Source of the DNA: Batillaria attramentaria
Taxonomy: Eukaryota > Mollusca > Gastropoda > Batillariidae
Length of the DNA stretch: 64,000 bases
Assembly (NCBI GenBank): GCA_018292915.2
Contig: JACVVK020000036.1
Span: 1,681,001 to 1,745,000 of the forward strand
Direction of reading: 5' to 3'
How positions within the stretch are numbered: position 1 is the stretch's first letter; every line of letters begins with the position of its first letter. Position numbers and translations under genes: made by a program. The notes below the pieces were generated by a model. It had not been told where the DNA came from. It worked only from the letters and a program-made list of their open reading frames with translations, and ran no database searches. Of this stretch, positions 25,615 to 37,772 are shown piece by piece.

Positions 25615-26018
25615 AAAAAATGTTATTTCTGGTAACCTGACCGACCCTATCTCTGACAAAGGTTTCCAACGGCCAGACAACACCTCTCACAAAGACTTTT
25701 AACCATTATTTTACGATTGTGTAGTAAATAATTATATGTATTGTGTCGTAGTGTATTGGCTGTCATCGGTTTAATTTGTTAATGAATTCTTATTCACACA
25801 GGTGTGTATTTGCTTTATAGTAGCCTCTTGTATATGTGTAGTGATGATGTGTTGGTTTCTAACTCATCAGTTAATTTTTTTTTTTTTTCAATTTTCATTT
25901 GTTTATTTGTAGATCTTTTGCCTTGAGTATCAGCATAAGTACAAACTAATGTACATTTATACATACTTACATTATTATTATTATTTTTTTCTTTTTGGTT
26001 GGGCACATGGCTGCACAG

Positions 26019-26617
26019 TAGAGGGTGGAACCGGTACGATTTCTCAAACCGGTTTTTAACCGGTTTTTCCAATAGAAAACCGCGGTTTAAAACCGGTTAA
26101 CCGGCTATGTATACGTCATCTATTGTTTCTAACGTTTCCCCAAGAGATGGAAGGGGGAAGGGAGGGGGGTCTCCTAGTAGGGCCTACTCCGGCTTCCTGT
26201 ACCCCTGCGTTGGAAATGTTTAGCCAACAAAGGTGGGTGGGTGGGTGTTTGGGAGTTTAAGGTCCTTTTCCACCACATACGGATGATATCAAAGAGGAGG
26301 CAACGACTTTAGCCAGCACAAATACTGATTTGGCCCTAGCCGGGATTTGAACTCACGACCCGAAAGTTGGAAGTCCAACGCTCTACTATTCGGCCACCCC
26401 GGTTTCCCTGTTCAGCCAACAACAACAACAACATGATGATGATGATGATAAGGAGGAGGGGGAGGAGGAGGGTGTCTTGTAATGGGCTGAAAAACGACGA
26501 GTGATGTCCCTTAGAAAAACCGCGGTTTTCCGGTTTTTTAAGGCCAAACCGGTTTACCGAACCGTGAGAAAGTCGGACCGATTTTAACCGGAAAACCGGT
26601 AAAACCGAACACCCCTA
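26019..26617. mobile_element. hAT-like non-autonomous DNA transposon rich in CCGGTT
   Basis: Begins TAGAGGGTGGAACCGG and ends AAAACCGAACACCCCTA. Flanked by a perfect 8-bp duplication CTGCACAG (26011-26018, 26618-26625), the hAT hallmark. Several AACCGGTT motifs lie in inverted orientation at both ends. A family A SINE (26226-26405) has inserted within. No transposase ORF. Confidence 0.82.
26226..26405 (-). repeat. tRNA-derived SINE, family A, nested in a hAT-like element
   Basis: Full-length reverse copy inserted within 26019-26617. The flanks TAGCCAACAA (left) and CAGCCAACAA (right) look like its target-site duplication. Confidence 0.85.
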
Positions 26618-26698
26618 CTGCACAGCATCAAAACATACGATTATACGACTGTATCAGTTTAATCTTCGTATATTATTCAGAAAGTGTTCTCACAATTA

Positions 26699-26807
26699 GG
26701 TGCCCCTGATTACGGAAAATACACCAGACGAGTTTGTTGATTTAAACTGCGAGTTTTAACGAAATCAACAAACGAGTTTGGTGTACTTTTTCGTAATCGG
26801 GGGCACC
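26699..26807. mobile_element. Palindromic MITE, copy 1
   Basis: GGTGCCCCTGATTACGGAAA at the left pairs with TTTTTCGTAATCGGGGGCACC at the right. Inner arms with CGAGTTTGTTGATTT also pair. Same family as 36432-36551. Confidence 0.8.
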
Positions 26808-27725
26808 GAAGTTGTAAAAGAATTTATACCATGTCCCAACCTGCATTTCTTTGATTTGAAAGCTAACATCGGCATAGGCAGAGCGTCCCTCTAATCGAGG
26901 GGCAGGGATCCACCCATAGGAAAAAAAAAATACAACACATTAATATCTCTGTGGTGTATGGACCAATATTTACATAATTATAGGACACAAGTGAAGCTGA
27001 AAATATACGCTTTAGCCTTACAAGCTACCGTGCTTGCGTGTCTCAGTGGAAAATGCCCAACTCTAACACTGCGAGTTGAGGTTTGTCTGCTTGGCAGCCA
27101 TTTGCAAGGTGTCGGCGCATGCGTGCCTGAATAGAAAACGCGGAAAAAGGCGGAGGTTTCCAAAGGTGGGCAGATCAGACAAAAGCTGACAGAATAACAG
27201 GAAGTGGTGTAATATCTCTTCGTCAGTCTCAAAAACGGTTAGCTGAAAAATCGCACAGGGCCCGTACTGCTTTCTACAAGCTTTTCTTAATCAGAAAATT
27301 CACTCAGCGAAAAGAATTTTCAACTAAAACGTAATTCAGTTCAAGATCCGTCGAATCTGACAGGCATGCTGATCCCTCCCAACCGCATGGCAGAAAGATC
27401 TACACAAACATACGAGATTTTTCTTTGATGAACAAAATTTCGGATGACGACTGATTTGATGTGATCAATGATGTGTGAATGTTTATGTTATGTCTCTCAA
27501 TCTAGATCTAGATTGTAAGCCGACAAGCATATTCACGTGGAAGGCTGGTAGCGAGGAGAGAAAAAAATAGGTAAACTACGGCAAGCACTATTACACAGCT
27601 GCTGTACTGTTTGAACTTTACAAAATCAGCAACATAGTTAAATGAGATGGCCGCCAGCCCAATATGTTGTTTCCATTTAATCACCTGCTGTCGTCACGGT
27701 CTTTTGTAATGCCATGTATCCGGGA

Positions 27726-27727
<2 letters not shown>

Positions 27728-27766
<39 letters not shown>

Positions 27767-27780
27767 ACACACACACACAC
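27728..27780. repeat. (CA)n microsatellite
   Basis: CA run, then a TC-rich stretch. Confidence 0.95.
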
Positions 27781-28108
27781 TCCTCTCCTCTCCTCTCTCT
27801 CTCTCTGAATGGAAACAACTGGCCGGGCTTGTCACACCAATCTTGTTTTTTGAAGAGAGACGTCAAGTTGTATTCTTTGAAATCTATGACGTTTTTCCTC
27901 ACTGGGATGACGCATAATACATTTGACGTAATAACTTTGATACAATTCTTGCAATAAAAGCAGGCCCATGAAAATTGAAGTGTTGCTGCTGCGTGCGCAG
28001 TGTAAAGATCGAATTAATACTGGCTCAATATTTTTAACAGACAAGTCTGCGCGGCGAACGTTTGCTCACTATGTGTTATGACACGCACACGCACACGCAC
28101 GCACGCAC

Positions 28109-28162
<54 letters not shown>

Positions 28163-29285
28163 ACTCGCGCGAGCCGCGTTTGTGCATGTGCTCCATTGAG
28201 ACATATGTGGTGTTCTCTCACGCTATTATGCTATTGAGTGAGAGTCGGTGGAAAAAACAAAGCACACTACATCAGTGAAACTCCCGCTTTCCCCGTCTAC
28301 AAATAGAGAACTTCCGAAAAGTGGCGACACATCTCCAAGAAATGCCAGCATCACGTCATACATGACGTCGGCAAATTATCTACGGTCTTTGGGCAAAATG
28401 ACGCTGATACAGCCTTTTGCGTCGGTGCGCAACCTCCAAAATCCACTCCGTTTAGAGTCCGTATTCGTGCTATCTATTTCCCCCAAAATGGAGTGATTTA
28501 GATAAATATTACGCCTTTCAACGCCAGAAAGCTAACTTTTCTGAAAAGGGCGATAACTCGCAAGTCATGTGTGCAATGGTACCTGGATCGGGCCCTCTAT
28601 TCAAGGATGTTGATTCATTAAGAAACCCCAAATTTGAAATCGATAGGTTGATTAAGCATTTGTGACATTACTTCTGGGACACCCCTCGTAATAGCCGTGC
28701 AAAAGCGTTCCCAGATTACACAGTCGATAATATAATATCCGGCATATCGGGATATTATCACAGTTTCAGTTCCTGCGAAATGTCAACCGTATCATGTAAA
28801 CTCATTGAACGAATCATTTAGTAGTTTTCTACATCATCGTCATTTGCTCACCGACCAAACGGAGTCATTTCTCACAATATCCTAGTCATTATCAGAATTC
28901 TGAATCAGATATCACATTTCTAGCACCCTATGAATTCATCAGATGGCAACGACATCATTTTTCATTATTTTCGTTCTACCGCCAGAACATTTTATCAGCT
29001 ATCACATTTTCAGCATTCTATAAATGTGAATTAATTTCAAGATGATCGAAATTGAGAACGTAACGCGAAACAAAATTACGAACAGTTTGTCGTTGAAAGT
29101 CTCGCTGACATATTTCTTTCAAACTATTATCATATTATTACAGCAGTACGCCTGTCACTATGTCGCGTTGTAATGTAACCCATCGTTTGAGACCGACGAA
29201 ACACGATGAACCTTATTATGAATAGTTGCGTATAATTATGGTATTACCAGGAATAAATGTCATGTGCTCGGATTGCACCCGGAAA

Positions 29286-29289
<4 letters not shown>

Positions 29290-29324
<35 letters not shown>

Positions 29325-29356
29325 TGTGTGTATGTGTGTGTGTGTGTGTATTTTGG

Positions 29357-29432
<76 letters not shown>

Positions 29433-29433
29433 C

Positions 29434-29465
<32 letters not shown>

Positions 29466-29478
29466 GCGTGTGTGTGTG

Positions 29479-29509
<31 letters not shown>

Positions 29510-29517
29510 ATGTGTGC

Positions 29518-29551
<34 letters not shown>

Positions 29552-29569
29552 GCGTGTGTGTGTGTGTGT

Positions 29570-29636
<67 letters not shown>
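29290..29636 (+). repeat. Long interrupted (GT)n tract
   Basis: About 350 bp of GTGTG with periodic TATGTG and TGCGTG interruptions. Confidence 0.97.
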
Positions 29637-29894
29637 GTTTTGGTTTGTTTGTTCTTTGTTTTTGTTTGGGGTTTTAATGGTGGCGTTCGGCAACTAGAGA
29701 CTATATTATATCCACAATCAGCGACCAAACTAGCTCTTGTCTGAATGTAACACATTGTAAACGATGCTGTTTTATCTCCTAGCTTTGATTAGCCTGCTTA
29801 GGCTGAATGTTTATTAAGAAAATAGATCTTTAACATCTGTGTGCCAAACTGAAGCTGTGTTGATATAGTTCGCCCCTTTTCCACGAAGTAAACC

Positions 29895-29930
29895 AAATCC
29901 TAACCTTAACCCTAACCCTAAATCTAATCA
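29895..29930 (-). repeat. Interstitial telomere-like repeat
   Basis: CCTAACCTTAACCCTAACCC, the complement of TTAGGG repeats. Confidence 0.7.
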
Positions 29931-30764
29931 TTAACCGATTGCGTTGGTATAGTACGCTCGATATGTCCCGAGTGTGCAAACTCTACTTGCGGAGCGTAGT
30001 TCGTGTACTACAAACTCTATAGACTGTTGGGATAGCACGGCTAGAAATCTTCTGTCCGTGGCGTATCCAAGCTCGTACAGCAATAAAGTGAAGCTGCAAC
30101 GAAGAAGAACCTGAGGAGAAATACATCTTACTGTTGAAAAGTTGTTCACGCGCGGGTAATCAGTGCTTTAAGCGTGGATTCCACGGTCTTGCGGTGTAAA
30201 TTTGTACCAGTTGCCATCAGTAGAGGTACACCAACTCCAGAGTACAGTCCTCTTTCGTTGTCTCGTATTTCCCACACCTTTAATTTGAGTCTCTGCGGAC
30301 CTGTCGGTCGACACAGAAAACATACAGCGACTTCGTTCGGGATTTGTAACGGTTGCAGTGTCACGGTAGGATCTTACAGTCGTCACATCTGTGATTTCAA
30401 CCCAATTTGCCACCCAACCCACACACAGTCAAAATCCACGAGAACTAATCACGCATGTAAGCTGTTTATACCACGAGCATACCTCTACTGCTCTAGTCGC
30501 ATACATTTTCTGCGACATTTTACTTTTCTGGTAGGTTGACTAGTGACTTTTGTAACCCCTCAAAATTCTGCGCACTGACTTGTGAGGAAATGATGCGTAG
30601 GGCAGTTGAAATAGTTTGATGTTAAGAAGAATATCATTCAAAGCATGTGCTCATGTACTGACATTCAAAAGTGCACTCTCAAATACTTCGCAGAGAATTT
30701 TCTGTGCGATAATTTTTTTTACGTGATCCAAGAAAATAAAATTTCACCCCCACAAGTGAGCAAA

Positions 30765-30985
30765 ATAACTGTGCACCGGCCGTGACGTATGAGTTCCAAA
30801 TGTTCGAAATGACGCACTTTCTGATTGATGACGTAACTGGAGTGTGTTTTTATGAACTCGTAAACCGCTGAATGGGTTATGGAAAGTCATAACTCACACT
30901 TTCGCTCTCTGTTTCACTACTATTTTCGAACGTAAAGCACTCATAGTTAACTCACTGAAAGTTTGCACTAGCCAGTGGCGTAAAA
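30765..30985 (-). repeat. Interspersed repeat, copy 1
   Basis: Reverse-orientation match to 55972-56210 over about 200 bp: GCACCGGCCGTGACGTA, AAATGACGCACTTTCTGA and CATAACTCACACTTTCGCTC have counterparts there. Confidence 0.75.
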
Positions 30986-31189
30986 CACTAATTATCGTCA
31001 CCTTTGAGGTCCACAAGAGTGACGAAGCAAAGACGCAGTGGCCGACGATTGATCCTAAAAACCAACACTGGAACAGTTTCAAAGACGACACTGGAGAGGT
31101 TACTGAGAGATGGAAGTACTGACGTGCGTATGGACTTTTCCTAACGCAGAGATACCACCGTGGACTGCACTGAAATGACCTGGCTGCGC

Positions 31190-31456
31190 ATGTCAAAGTC
31201 GAGGTTAGGGATTTTAGCCCAGGGTTAGAGTCTAACCTCGAACTAAACTAGCTCTAGGGTTACATTTTCTATTGTTTTTTGTTTTAAATCAGGAAGCGGG
31301 TCCATTCCAGCAAGATGCCTAAGCCGTTTTAGTAGGATTTATTTCTTCCTTTCTTCGCCTCCATTTATTTTTAATATAATTTTATTTTTTGGTTTCTTTT
31401 GTCCTAGTCTGGGTAAGGCCCTTAGCCGTGGGTTAAATTAACCTCGACTTTTACAT
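31190..31456. repeat. Small element with AAAGTCGAGGTTA inverted ends
   Basis: AAAGTCGAGGTTA near 31196 pairs perfectly with TAACCTCGACTTT near 31440. AGCCCAGGGTTA and a CCGTGGGTTAA motif lie just inside. Confidence 0.5.
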
Positions 31457-31604
31457 TCAGGCCCTGAACTTTACACCCGGTGTTCTAATGGCCGCGAGAG
31501 AGACGACTGGCATGTAGAAGTCGAACTGCTCGATCGGATTTCACCGAAAGGCTTGGGTCCCTGTCACAACCATCATGTGCTTGCTTGCTCACTCACAGCG
31601 GAAG

Positions 31605-31800
31605 TTTTGAAGTTGTGGTAACCCAAGACTGGTAGAATCTCATTTAACCTATAAACTTTTAGCCTATATTTACTAGTTGTTTTAATGCAGCTAATTACCT
31701 TTTAACGAAGGGGCCTTCAAACTTGTGGCTGCCGCGAATTAGTCCTTGTTGCTGACGCGGCGTTAAGCCTTAAAATACTCACTCACTCACTCACAGCGGA
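31605..31800 (+). repeat. Retroposed element with long target duplication
   Basis: The flanks CTCACTCACAGCGGAAGTT occur at about 31587-31606 and 31786-31804. The element ends GCGGCGTTAAGCCTTAAAAT(ACTC)n. A similar 3' end (GCGTTAAGCCCTAACTAACT) occurs at 56400. Confidence 0.6.
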
Positions 31801-31894
31801 AGTTATTTGACGAAATCTGTGTGGTATTTAAAGTCAAGTGTGTGGCTTCATAGGGAGAAAAACTTTCACCAGTAAGAGTATTTTGCTGTGAATT

Positions 31895-32281
31895 TTGGAA
31901 GTTTTGAACACATTAGTAACTGTGATCATTGATAGATCAGGACTACATACAGAAACGAACGTACTGTACCTGGAGCACACCACCCATCCAGTCCTGTACA
32001 ACCCCTTCTTCCCACGAACACTGAGACTGAGGGCCTGGAATATACTTCCAGCAAGTACCACCTCGGCTCCTTCACTTCAGTCCTTTCGGGAGAGACTTAG
32101 CTGCAGCCTCCACAACCTGCAGTCAACCCCCGTCACCCCCTAATTGTACTTCACCTTCAAATGCACACAGTTTTAACCTTTAAATTCTCCCTCCTGACCA
32201 CCTCCAGATATTGAGTCACGCCGCAGAGTTAATCACGCTCTCTCAGCCCAACTCTATAGCGGAAGAAGAAGAAGAAGAAAC
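31895..32281 (+). pseudogene. LINE 3' fragment ending in (GAA)n
   Basis: Encodes an ORF2 C-terminal fragment (NPFFPRTLRLRAWNILPAST, then SLQSFRERL). Ends GAGTTAATCACGC, AGCCCAACTCTATAGCGG, (GAA)5. It ends 3-4 bp before the GPCR start codon. Confidence 0.75.
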
Positions 32282-32284
32282 AAA

Positions 32285-35200
32285 ATGGCGATACCGATTG
32301 ACACTTCAATAATCAGACGTTCCCTGACTGTGCTTTTCTTCACAAGCGTCATTTACTTCAACAATTCTGTTTTAAACAGAAACTTTCCTGTCTGCAGTGC
32401 GACGACAACGCAATCAAACACAGGTTCCATCCACTTCAGCGAAAAACAAGGAATCGATTTTGCAGAACATGAGCCTGACAACCATACAACACCAACCCTG
32501 ACCTCCACACAAACTGACCTGAACCAAACCAGACCTCATGTATTAGGGTCGCTAGGTCTCAGCTCTATGTTACCGTCCACACTTGATCCACCCGTTGTAA
32601 CGGACGGTAGAGAGTTCCTCAAAAATCTCCTGCGCACCACTTTTACGTCAAACACTTCCGGAGAAATTGAGACGTGGGGCTATAAGGAACCAGAGCAGGT
32701 AATGCCAGGAATTATCGAGTACATTGGAAGTGTTAATGTTACCTTACATGTCCCGACAAAACACGTGATAATGATAAGCTTCAACCACTTTGGTCTGAAA
32801 AACAGAAATGACCTTCGGTGGTGTTTAAACCCGTATGTGAGACTTTTTTGACCAACGCGGGAACAAAGTGCAAGAGAGACAATATAACTGCCCCACCAGC
32901 TTTCTGTCAACAGCTGTCTACAATCACTCACTGACTGTCGTTTATGCATACGACATTTACGAGGATGCTGGTTTCAAGATGTTCTTCTCTGTTCACCCCG
33001 CCTCTCAGTCCCCACACAGACTGGAGTCCGGACTGTGGGACTGTTCCGTGCCATACTACGCTAGCTTCAAGCAGCACGTGCACTGTAATCTGGAGGTCGA
33101 GTGTGATGGCGGAGAGGACGAAGGGGAACATTGTCCTTTCAGCAGTCCTGCGTGTGGCGGGGGAGTGGCGGTAAACAACAAGTGTTACAAGCTATGGAAT
33201 ACGCATAGGCATCCTGGGTATGACTGGAGCCGAGCACGCAAGGACTGCATTTCCAAACACGGAGACCTTCCGACGATGAGAACCGAAGAGGAATGGCGAG
33301 CATTTTTTACGTTTATTCAACACGCAAAAAATCTTGAAAGAGTGTTTGTCGGTGTTTTTGTTTCAAATATTCAATATTCATTGTACAGTTATGGAAAGAA
33401 ATGGCGGTGGGTTGACAACACAGTTCCCTACACTATTACCATACCTGTAAAGTCTCAAAAAAAGCATCAATGCCCGCATTATTTCAGAACAAACCAGAGA
33501 CTCGGAGATAAATACGAGATCATGGTATCGGACTGTTTTTCACTTCGTTTAAACACATACGTCTGCCAACACAGACTCATGAGTGAACCATCCGATAACT
33601 ACAGAAAAATTACTTTTGTGCAAATGAACGTAACAGACAGACTGTTGGCAGACTCTGTCTCTCCACTGGTCTTTTGTCCAGGAGGTCACCTCATGTATGA
33701 TTTCCTAAAGTGTGATGTTCACAGTCACTGTGGTGCAGCTGTTGTGTCTACACGCTGTCAGTTGCCTGCTTCTGAAGCTGAGTCCGGACGAAGTCTCCCA
33801 AGAGATGAGCAAGTGGCACATCGGGGATCCAGCAGCGTGGCCATGTTTGTGTGTGACAACAAGAAACAAAATGTTCCCTACACCCTCGTCTGTGATTTCA
33901 GGGAGGATTGTGGTGACGGGTCGGACGAGTCGTTCTGTGTACGTAAATCAGAATGCCCCACGGGCTTCTCATGCCAGAACAAGCAGTGTATAGATGAGGA
34001 CAAAAAATGTGACAACGAGTATGACTGCCTCGATGCGACAGATGAAAAGGGGATTGAGTGCCTAAGTGCTGTGTATTTGATATCTAGGGTTCCTCCACTG
34101 AAGCCCGTGCCTCCCCCAGCTATTTTCTACAACGACAAAGGCAGGGAGTGGTCGTTGATTCCCATGAACACATCCACCCCCTGCCCTGATACACACTTCC
34201 GCTGCCCACCCGGTAACTCAGGCTACTGTGTCCCGGTCTACACACGGTGTAACACAGTCAACGACTGTCCCCTGGGTGAAGACGAGGCTGACTGTGACAA
34301 CGTCCAGTGTCCGGGTTTCTATCGATGTCGAGCGTCACCAGTGTGTGTGCACGTGCAGCATCTGTGTGACGGCGTGCCCCAGTGTCCAGAGCGTGATGAC
34401 GAGAGATTCTGTCACGTGCCCAGTTGTCCCAAAGAATGTCGATGTCAGGGTCTGGCGTTTGTCTGTGACCGGCCGTTCACCGACAAAAACATGCCTAACA
34501 TCCGTTATCTAGACGCCAGCTACTCTAACATGACGCTTGAACATCTCACACACAATTCTGGCCTCGTATATTTAAAGCTGTCTTCTTGTGGTTTGAAAAA
34601 CTTGACTATGATGGATTTTCCTGATCTACAGCTTCTTGACCTGAGTGACAATGAACTGATGCAGATTCAAATGGAAAGGTTCCTGCCTCTTGAGAATGTA
34701 CGTGTGTTACGGTTAGCTGGAAATCCGATTGTATCTATAGTAGCAGGACCCCCGGGTAGAACACATCCTAATCTGGTCCGGATGGATCTATCGCGAACTG
34801 AGCTTGAAATTCTGGATACGTCCGTCCTCCGTAACGTTCCACACATCCAACACCTGAACGTTTCTTCCAGCGCCATATCCACCATTGCCGACACGGGCTT
34901 CTCCTCTATCCCTCTATTGGCCGAGCTTGACTTGAGAGGAAACACCATCGTAAGATTTCCTACACCTTTGTACCAAGGATTGCAGAATCTGAAGACGGTC
35001 TTATCGGACAGCTACAAGATCTGTTGTAAGATTCATTCACCAAACTATCTGATGGACAATTTGAATTTCTGTTTCGCTCCGGAGGACGAGCTGTCGTCAT
35101 GTGAAGACTTGCTGCGCTCAGACTTTTACCGTTTGTGTTTGGTCTTCATTTGCATAATGTCCGTATCTGGCAATGTCGTCTCTTTTGTCTTCAAGTTTTT

Positions 35201-36089
35201 CGTTCAGAAACGCTCGTCAAATTCAGGATTCAACGTTTTCGTGGCGAATCTCTGTATCGCTGACTTTCTGATGGGTGTTTATCTGGCCATTGTCGGTGTA
35301 GCTGACGCTATGTTTCGTGGTGATTACTTGTCTTTTGACGAAACTTGGAAGAAAAGCGTTCCGTGTAAAATAGCTGGTTTCCTGTCTCTATTGTCAAGCG
35401 AGGTGTCGGCCTTCATGATCTCTCTCATCACACTGGATCGTTTCATCGTCCTGCGTTTTCCCTTCACACGCGTTCGGTTTGAAAGATGGTCGGCGGCCGT
35501 GGCTTGTGGTGTAGCCTGGGTGGTTGGTATCACGTTGGCTACAGTTCCTTTTCTGCCCGTCACGGTTCACTGGGAATTCTACAGCCAGTCTGGAATCTGC
35601 ATTCCGCTGCCGGTCACCAGAAGGTCGTTTGAAGGTCATGACTATTCTTTTGGTGTTATGATCGTTTTGAACTTTACGTTGTTTTTGCTGATCGCAGCCG
35701 GGCAGGCCGCCATCTTCAGGTCCGTCAAAGCCAACGTTCTGGCCACCGACAAGAACCAAAAATCCAAAGACATCACTATCGCTCGTCGTCTGATTTCTGT
35801 GGCGGTGTCGGACTTTCTCTGCTGGTTCCCCATCGGGCTGCTGGGTCTGCTGGCTTCTGCGGGCGTCCCCGTTCCCGGCGAGGTGAACGTTGTCATGGCA
35901 ATCTTCGTCCTGCCCTTTAACTCGGCGCTGAATCCCTTCCTCTACACCTTCAACTTACTCATAGAGAGACGGAGGGAGAAACGCGAAAAGAAGCTTTTAA
36001 TGTCGCTTGCAGCCAATATGGCGACAGAGCAAGAGGTGTCGAGATCTACGAAATTAACACCGGAAGTTGGTGCTGTCAGAGAATCTTGA
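32285..36089 (+). CDS. GRL101-like receptor: CUB / C-type lectin / LDLa / LRR / 7TM GPCR, one-base frameshift
   Basis: Single-exon gene in two abutting frames: 32285-32851 and the frame through 32868-36089 (1,073 codons). One surplus T in the T6 run at 32844-32849 separates them; without it a protein of about 1,267 residues reads through. Order: signal-like N-terminus, Thr/Ser-rich linker and CUB-like domain spanning the break. Numbering from 32868, then: C-type lectin domain about 96-235 (no EPN/QPD calcium motif); about five LDLa modules between 269 and 516 (e.g. CDFREDCGDGSDESFC); LRR N-cap CPKECRC at 520; LRRs 545-715; cysteine hinge; 7TM 753-1031. The 7TM part has NLCIADFLMGVYL in TM2, LDRF in place of DRY, and NPFLY in TM7, as in glycoprotein-hormone/relaxin-type LGRs and snail GRL101. 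Ligand unknown; plasma membrane receptor. Introns would be expected in such a mosaic, so a retrocopy is possible. Confidence 0.88.
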
Positions 36090-36431
36090 CCGTGTATCAA
36101 TTTCTCTAGGCGACTCAAGATCGGCCCCGCAGATCCTCTTAAAGTCTCACGGTGCCAACTTGTCGCCTGATGACAAAGGAGCTTTGCCAGTCGCTGGGTG
36201 TGAAACTTGATCTTTTGCTGCATTTTATCCTCGATCTGTCGTATTTGTGACAATCGTAAGCATAGTTACAGTTCTTGCTCAAACGGACCTACTGACTACT
36301 CCAAGCCGATGGACAAAGCGAAGTAAAACACCTCAGTCAGAGATGCCGCGTGAAGCGTTTTGATTGCCGATGTCAGCTTTCAAATCAAAGAAATGCTGTT
36401 ACGGACGTCTTATAAATAATTTTCCCAATTT

Positions 36432-36551
36432 GGTGTCCCCGATTACGTATAATACACCACACTCGTTTGTTGGTTTCGGCCGTAAAACTGCGAGTTTTAA
36501 CGAGCGAAATTAATAAACTCGTGTGGTGTATTTTCCGTAATCGGGGGCACC
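36432..36551. mobile_element. Palindromic MITE, copy 2
   Basis: GGTGTCCCCGATTACGTATA pairs with TTTTCCGTAATCGGGGGCACC. The inner CACACTCGTTTGTTGGTTTC pairs with AATTAATAAACTCGTGTGG. Lies about 340 bp past the receptor stop. Confidence 0.8.
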
Positions 36552-36559
36552 TCATTTTG

Positions 36560-37050
36560 AAAGCTCTATCTAATTCTGGAATAAGCGCGTTTAATGAATG
36601 GTTCTAATTCTTCTATTCTAAAGCTTTCTAATTTTGGAATAAGCCCGTATAAGAAAATGATTCTAGTTCTTCTGTAAAGCCTTACAATCTTGGAATAAGC
36701 GCGTTTAATAAAATGGTTCTAGTTCTTCTGTAAAGCCTTGCAATTTTAGAATAAGCACGTTTAATAAAATGGTTGTAGTTCTTCTGTAAAGCCTTGTAAT
36801 TTTGGAATAAGCGTTTTTAATACAATGGTTCTAGTTCTTCTGTAAAGCCTTGTAATTTGGAATTAGCGCGTTTAATAAAATGGTTGAAGTTCTTCTGTAA
36901 AGCCTTGTAGTTTTGGAATAAGCGTTTTTAATACAATGGTTCTAGTTCTTCTGTAAAGCCTTGTAATTTGGAATAAGCGCGTTTATTAAGATGGTTGTAG
37001 TTCTTCTGACAAGCCCTGCTGTAGCTGTAATCTTGGAAGAGGCGCGTTTA
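36560..37050 (+). repeat. ~60-75-bp tandem satellite, about eight units
   Basis: The phrase TTGGAATAAGCGCGTTTAAT, followed by AAAATGGTTCTAGTTCTTCT and GTAAAGCCTTG, repeats head to tail with mild divergence. Confidence 0.9.
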
Positions 37051-37454
37051 ATAAAATTTAATGGTTACTTTGCGGAGTTTGGGCCTAGCACATTTTGTTC
37101 AAAAGCCAAGCATAGTTAACCCCTTTACTGCCAGACACGTTTTTAGATTCACTCGTTGATAACATCTCTTCACATCACTATGCATCCAAAGAGTTTTTCC
37201 CCAACTACTAAAAAGTCTAAATATAACATTTTAAACTAATTTGACAGTAAGGCTACCAGCGCGATTCATGATATCCTGCGACTGCGGCAGTGAAAGGGTT
37301 AATACCGACGTGGGCAGTTTGGAGAAGCATTACCAAGGTTAATGTTTTCGGGTCACTCAACGTGCAGACTCGACAATCTCTTTCTGTCTTTCTCTCATGT
37401 AACAAGTACTTGTAAGTGTGCCGCAGATTAGCAACGGTAAGTTCGAGTCTTGAA

Positions 37455-37772
37455 CACAGACCTAAAAAAAGATAGACCCACCGCCGCACGCTGCCAACGC
37501 TGCTTGCGAGTGTCGCTATCGCGGCCATCTTGCGACTACCAGAACTCAGAGGCTCTGTGTACAGGACGCCTCGTTCGAAATACAAAGTTCTTTAGAGAGA
37601 CGTCATCAGAAATGTGACCTAAGATAAAGCGGACGAATGCTATGCGCGCTATTTAAACAGCGTAAATAGCGTCTGGCACTTCCAGGTACTAGCAACATGG
37701 CGCGTGGCGGCGTCACACTTCCAGCACCGCAGAGGGTCTATCTTTTTTTTTTTTTTTTTTTTTAGGTCTGTG
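37455..37772. mobile_element. hAT-like MITE, copy 1 (318 bp)
   Basis: Terminal inverted repeats CACAGACCTAAAAAAAGATA and, at the right, TTTAGGTCTGTG. Flanked by GTCTTGAA (37447-37454) and GTCTTGAC (37773-37780), an 8-bp duplication with one mismatch. No coding capacity. Confidence 0.88.

Larger units (their letters stand above)
25094..32284. other. Intergenic region between ALG11 and the GPCR
   Basis: I recognise no gene. Contents: poly-C/poly-A tracts near 25290 and 25580, a hAT-like element with a nested SINE, a palindromic MITE, CA tracts (27728-27780, 28080-28160), the GT tract at 29290-29636, telomere-like CCCTAA repeats near 29900, a repeat shared with 55972-56210, a small inverted-repeat element at 31190-31456, a SINE tail and a LINE tail. 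The stretches 27240-27660 and 28170-29280 show nothing I can name. Confidence 0.5.

Noticed and set aside
28248..28496. 82-residue plus-strand ORF
   Set aside because: No recognisable motif, neighbouring exon or conserved context.
29216..29755. Long Thr-His and Cys-Val ORFs on both strands
   Set aside because: They are translations of (GT)n/(CA)n tracts. The same holds near 14700-15140, 47645-48195, 51399-51859, 53830-54256, 55699-56062 and 63292-63955.
30146..30539. ORFs on both strands, including a 72-residue minus-strand one starting MTLQPLQIPNEVAV
   Set aside because: No family resemblance, no splice-site support and overlapping open frames on both strands. Left unannotated.
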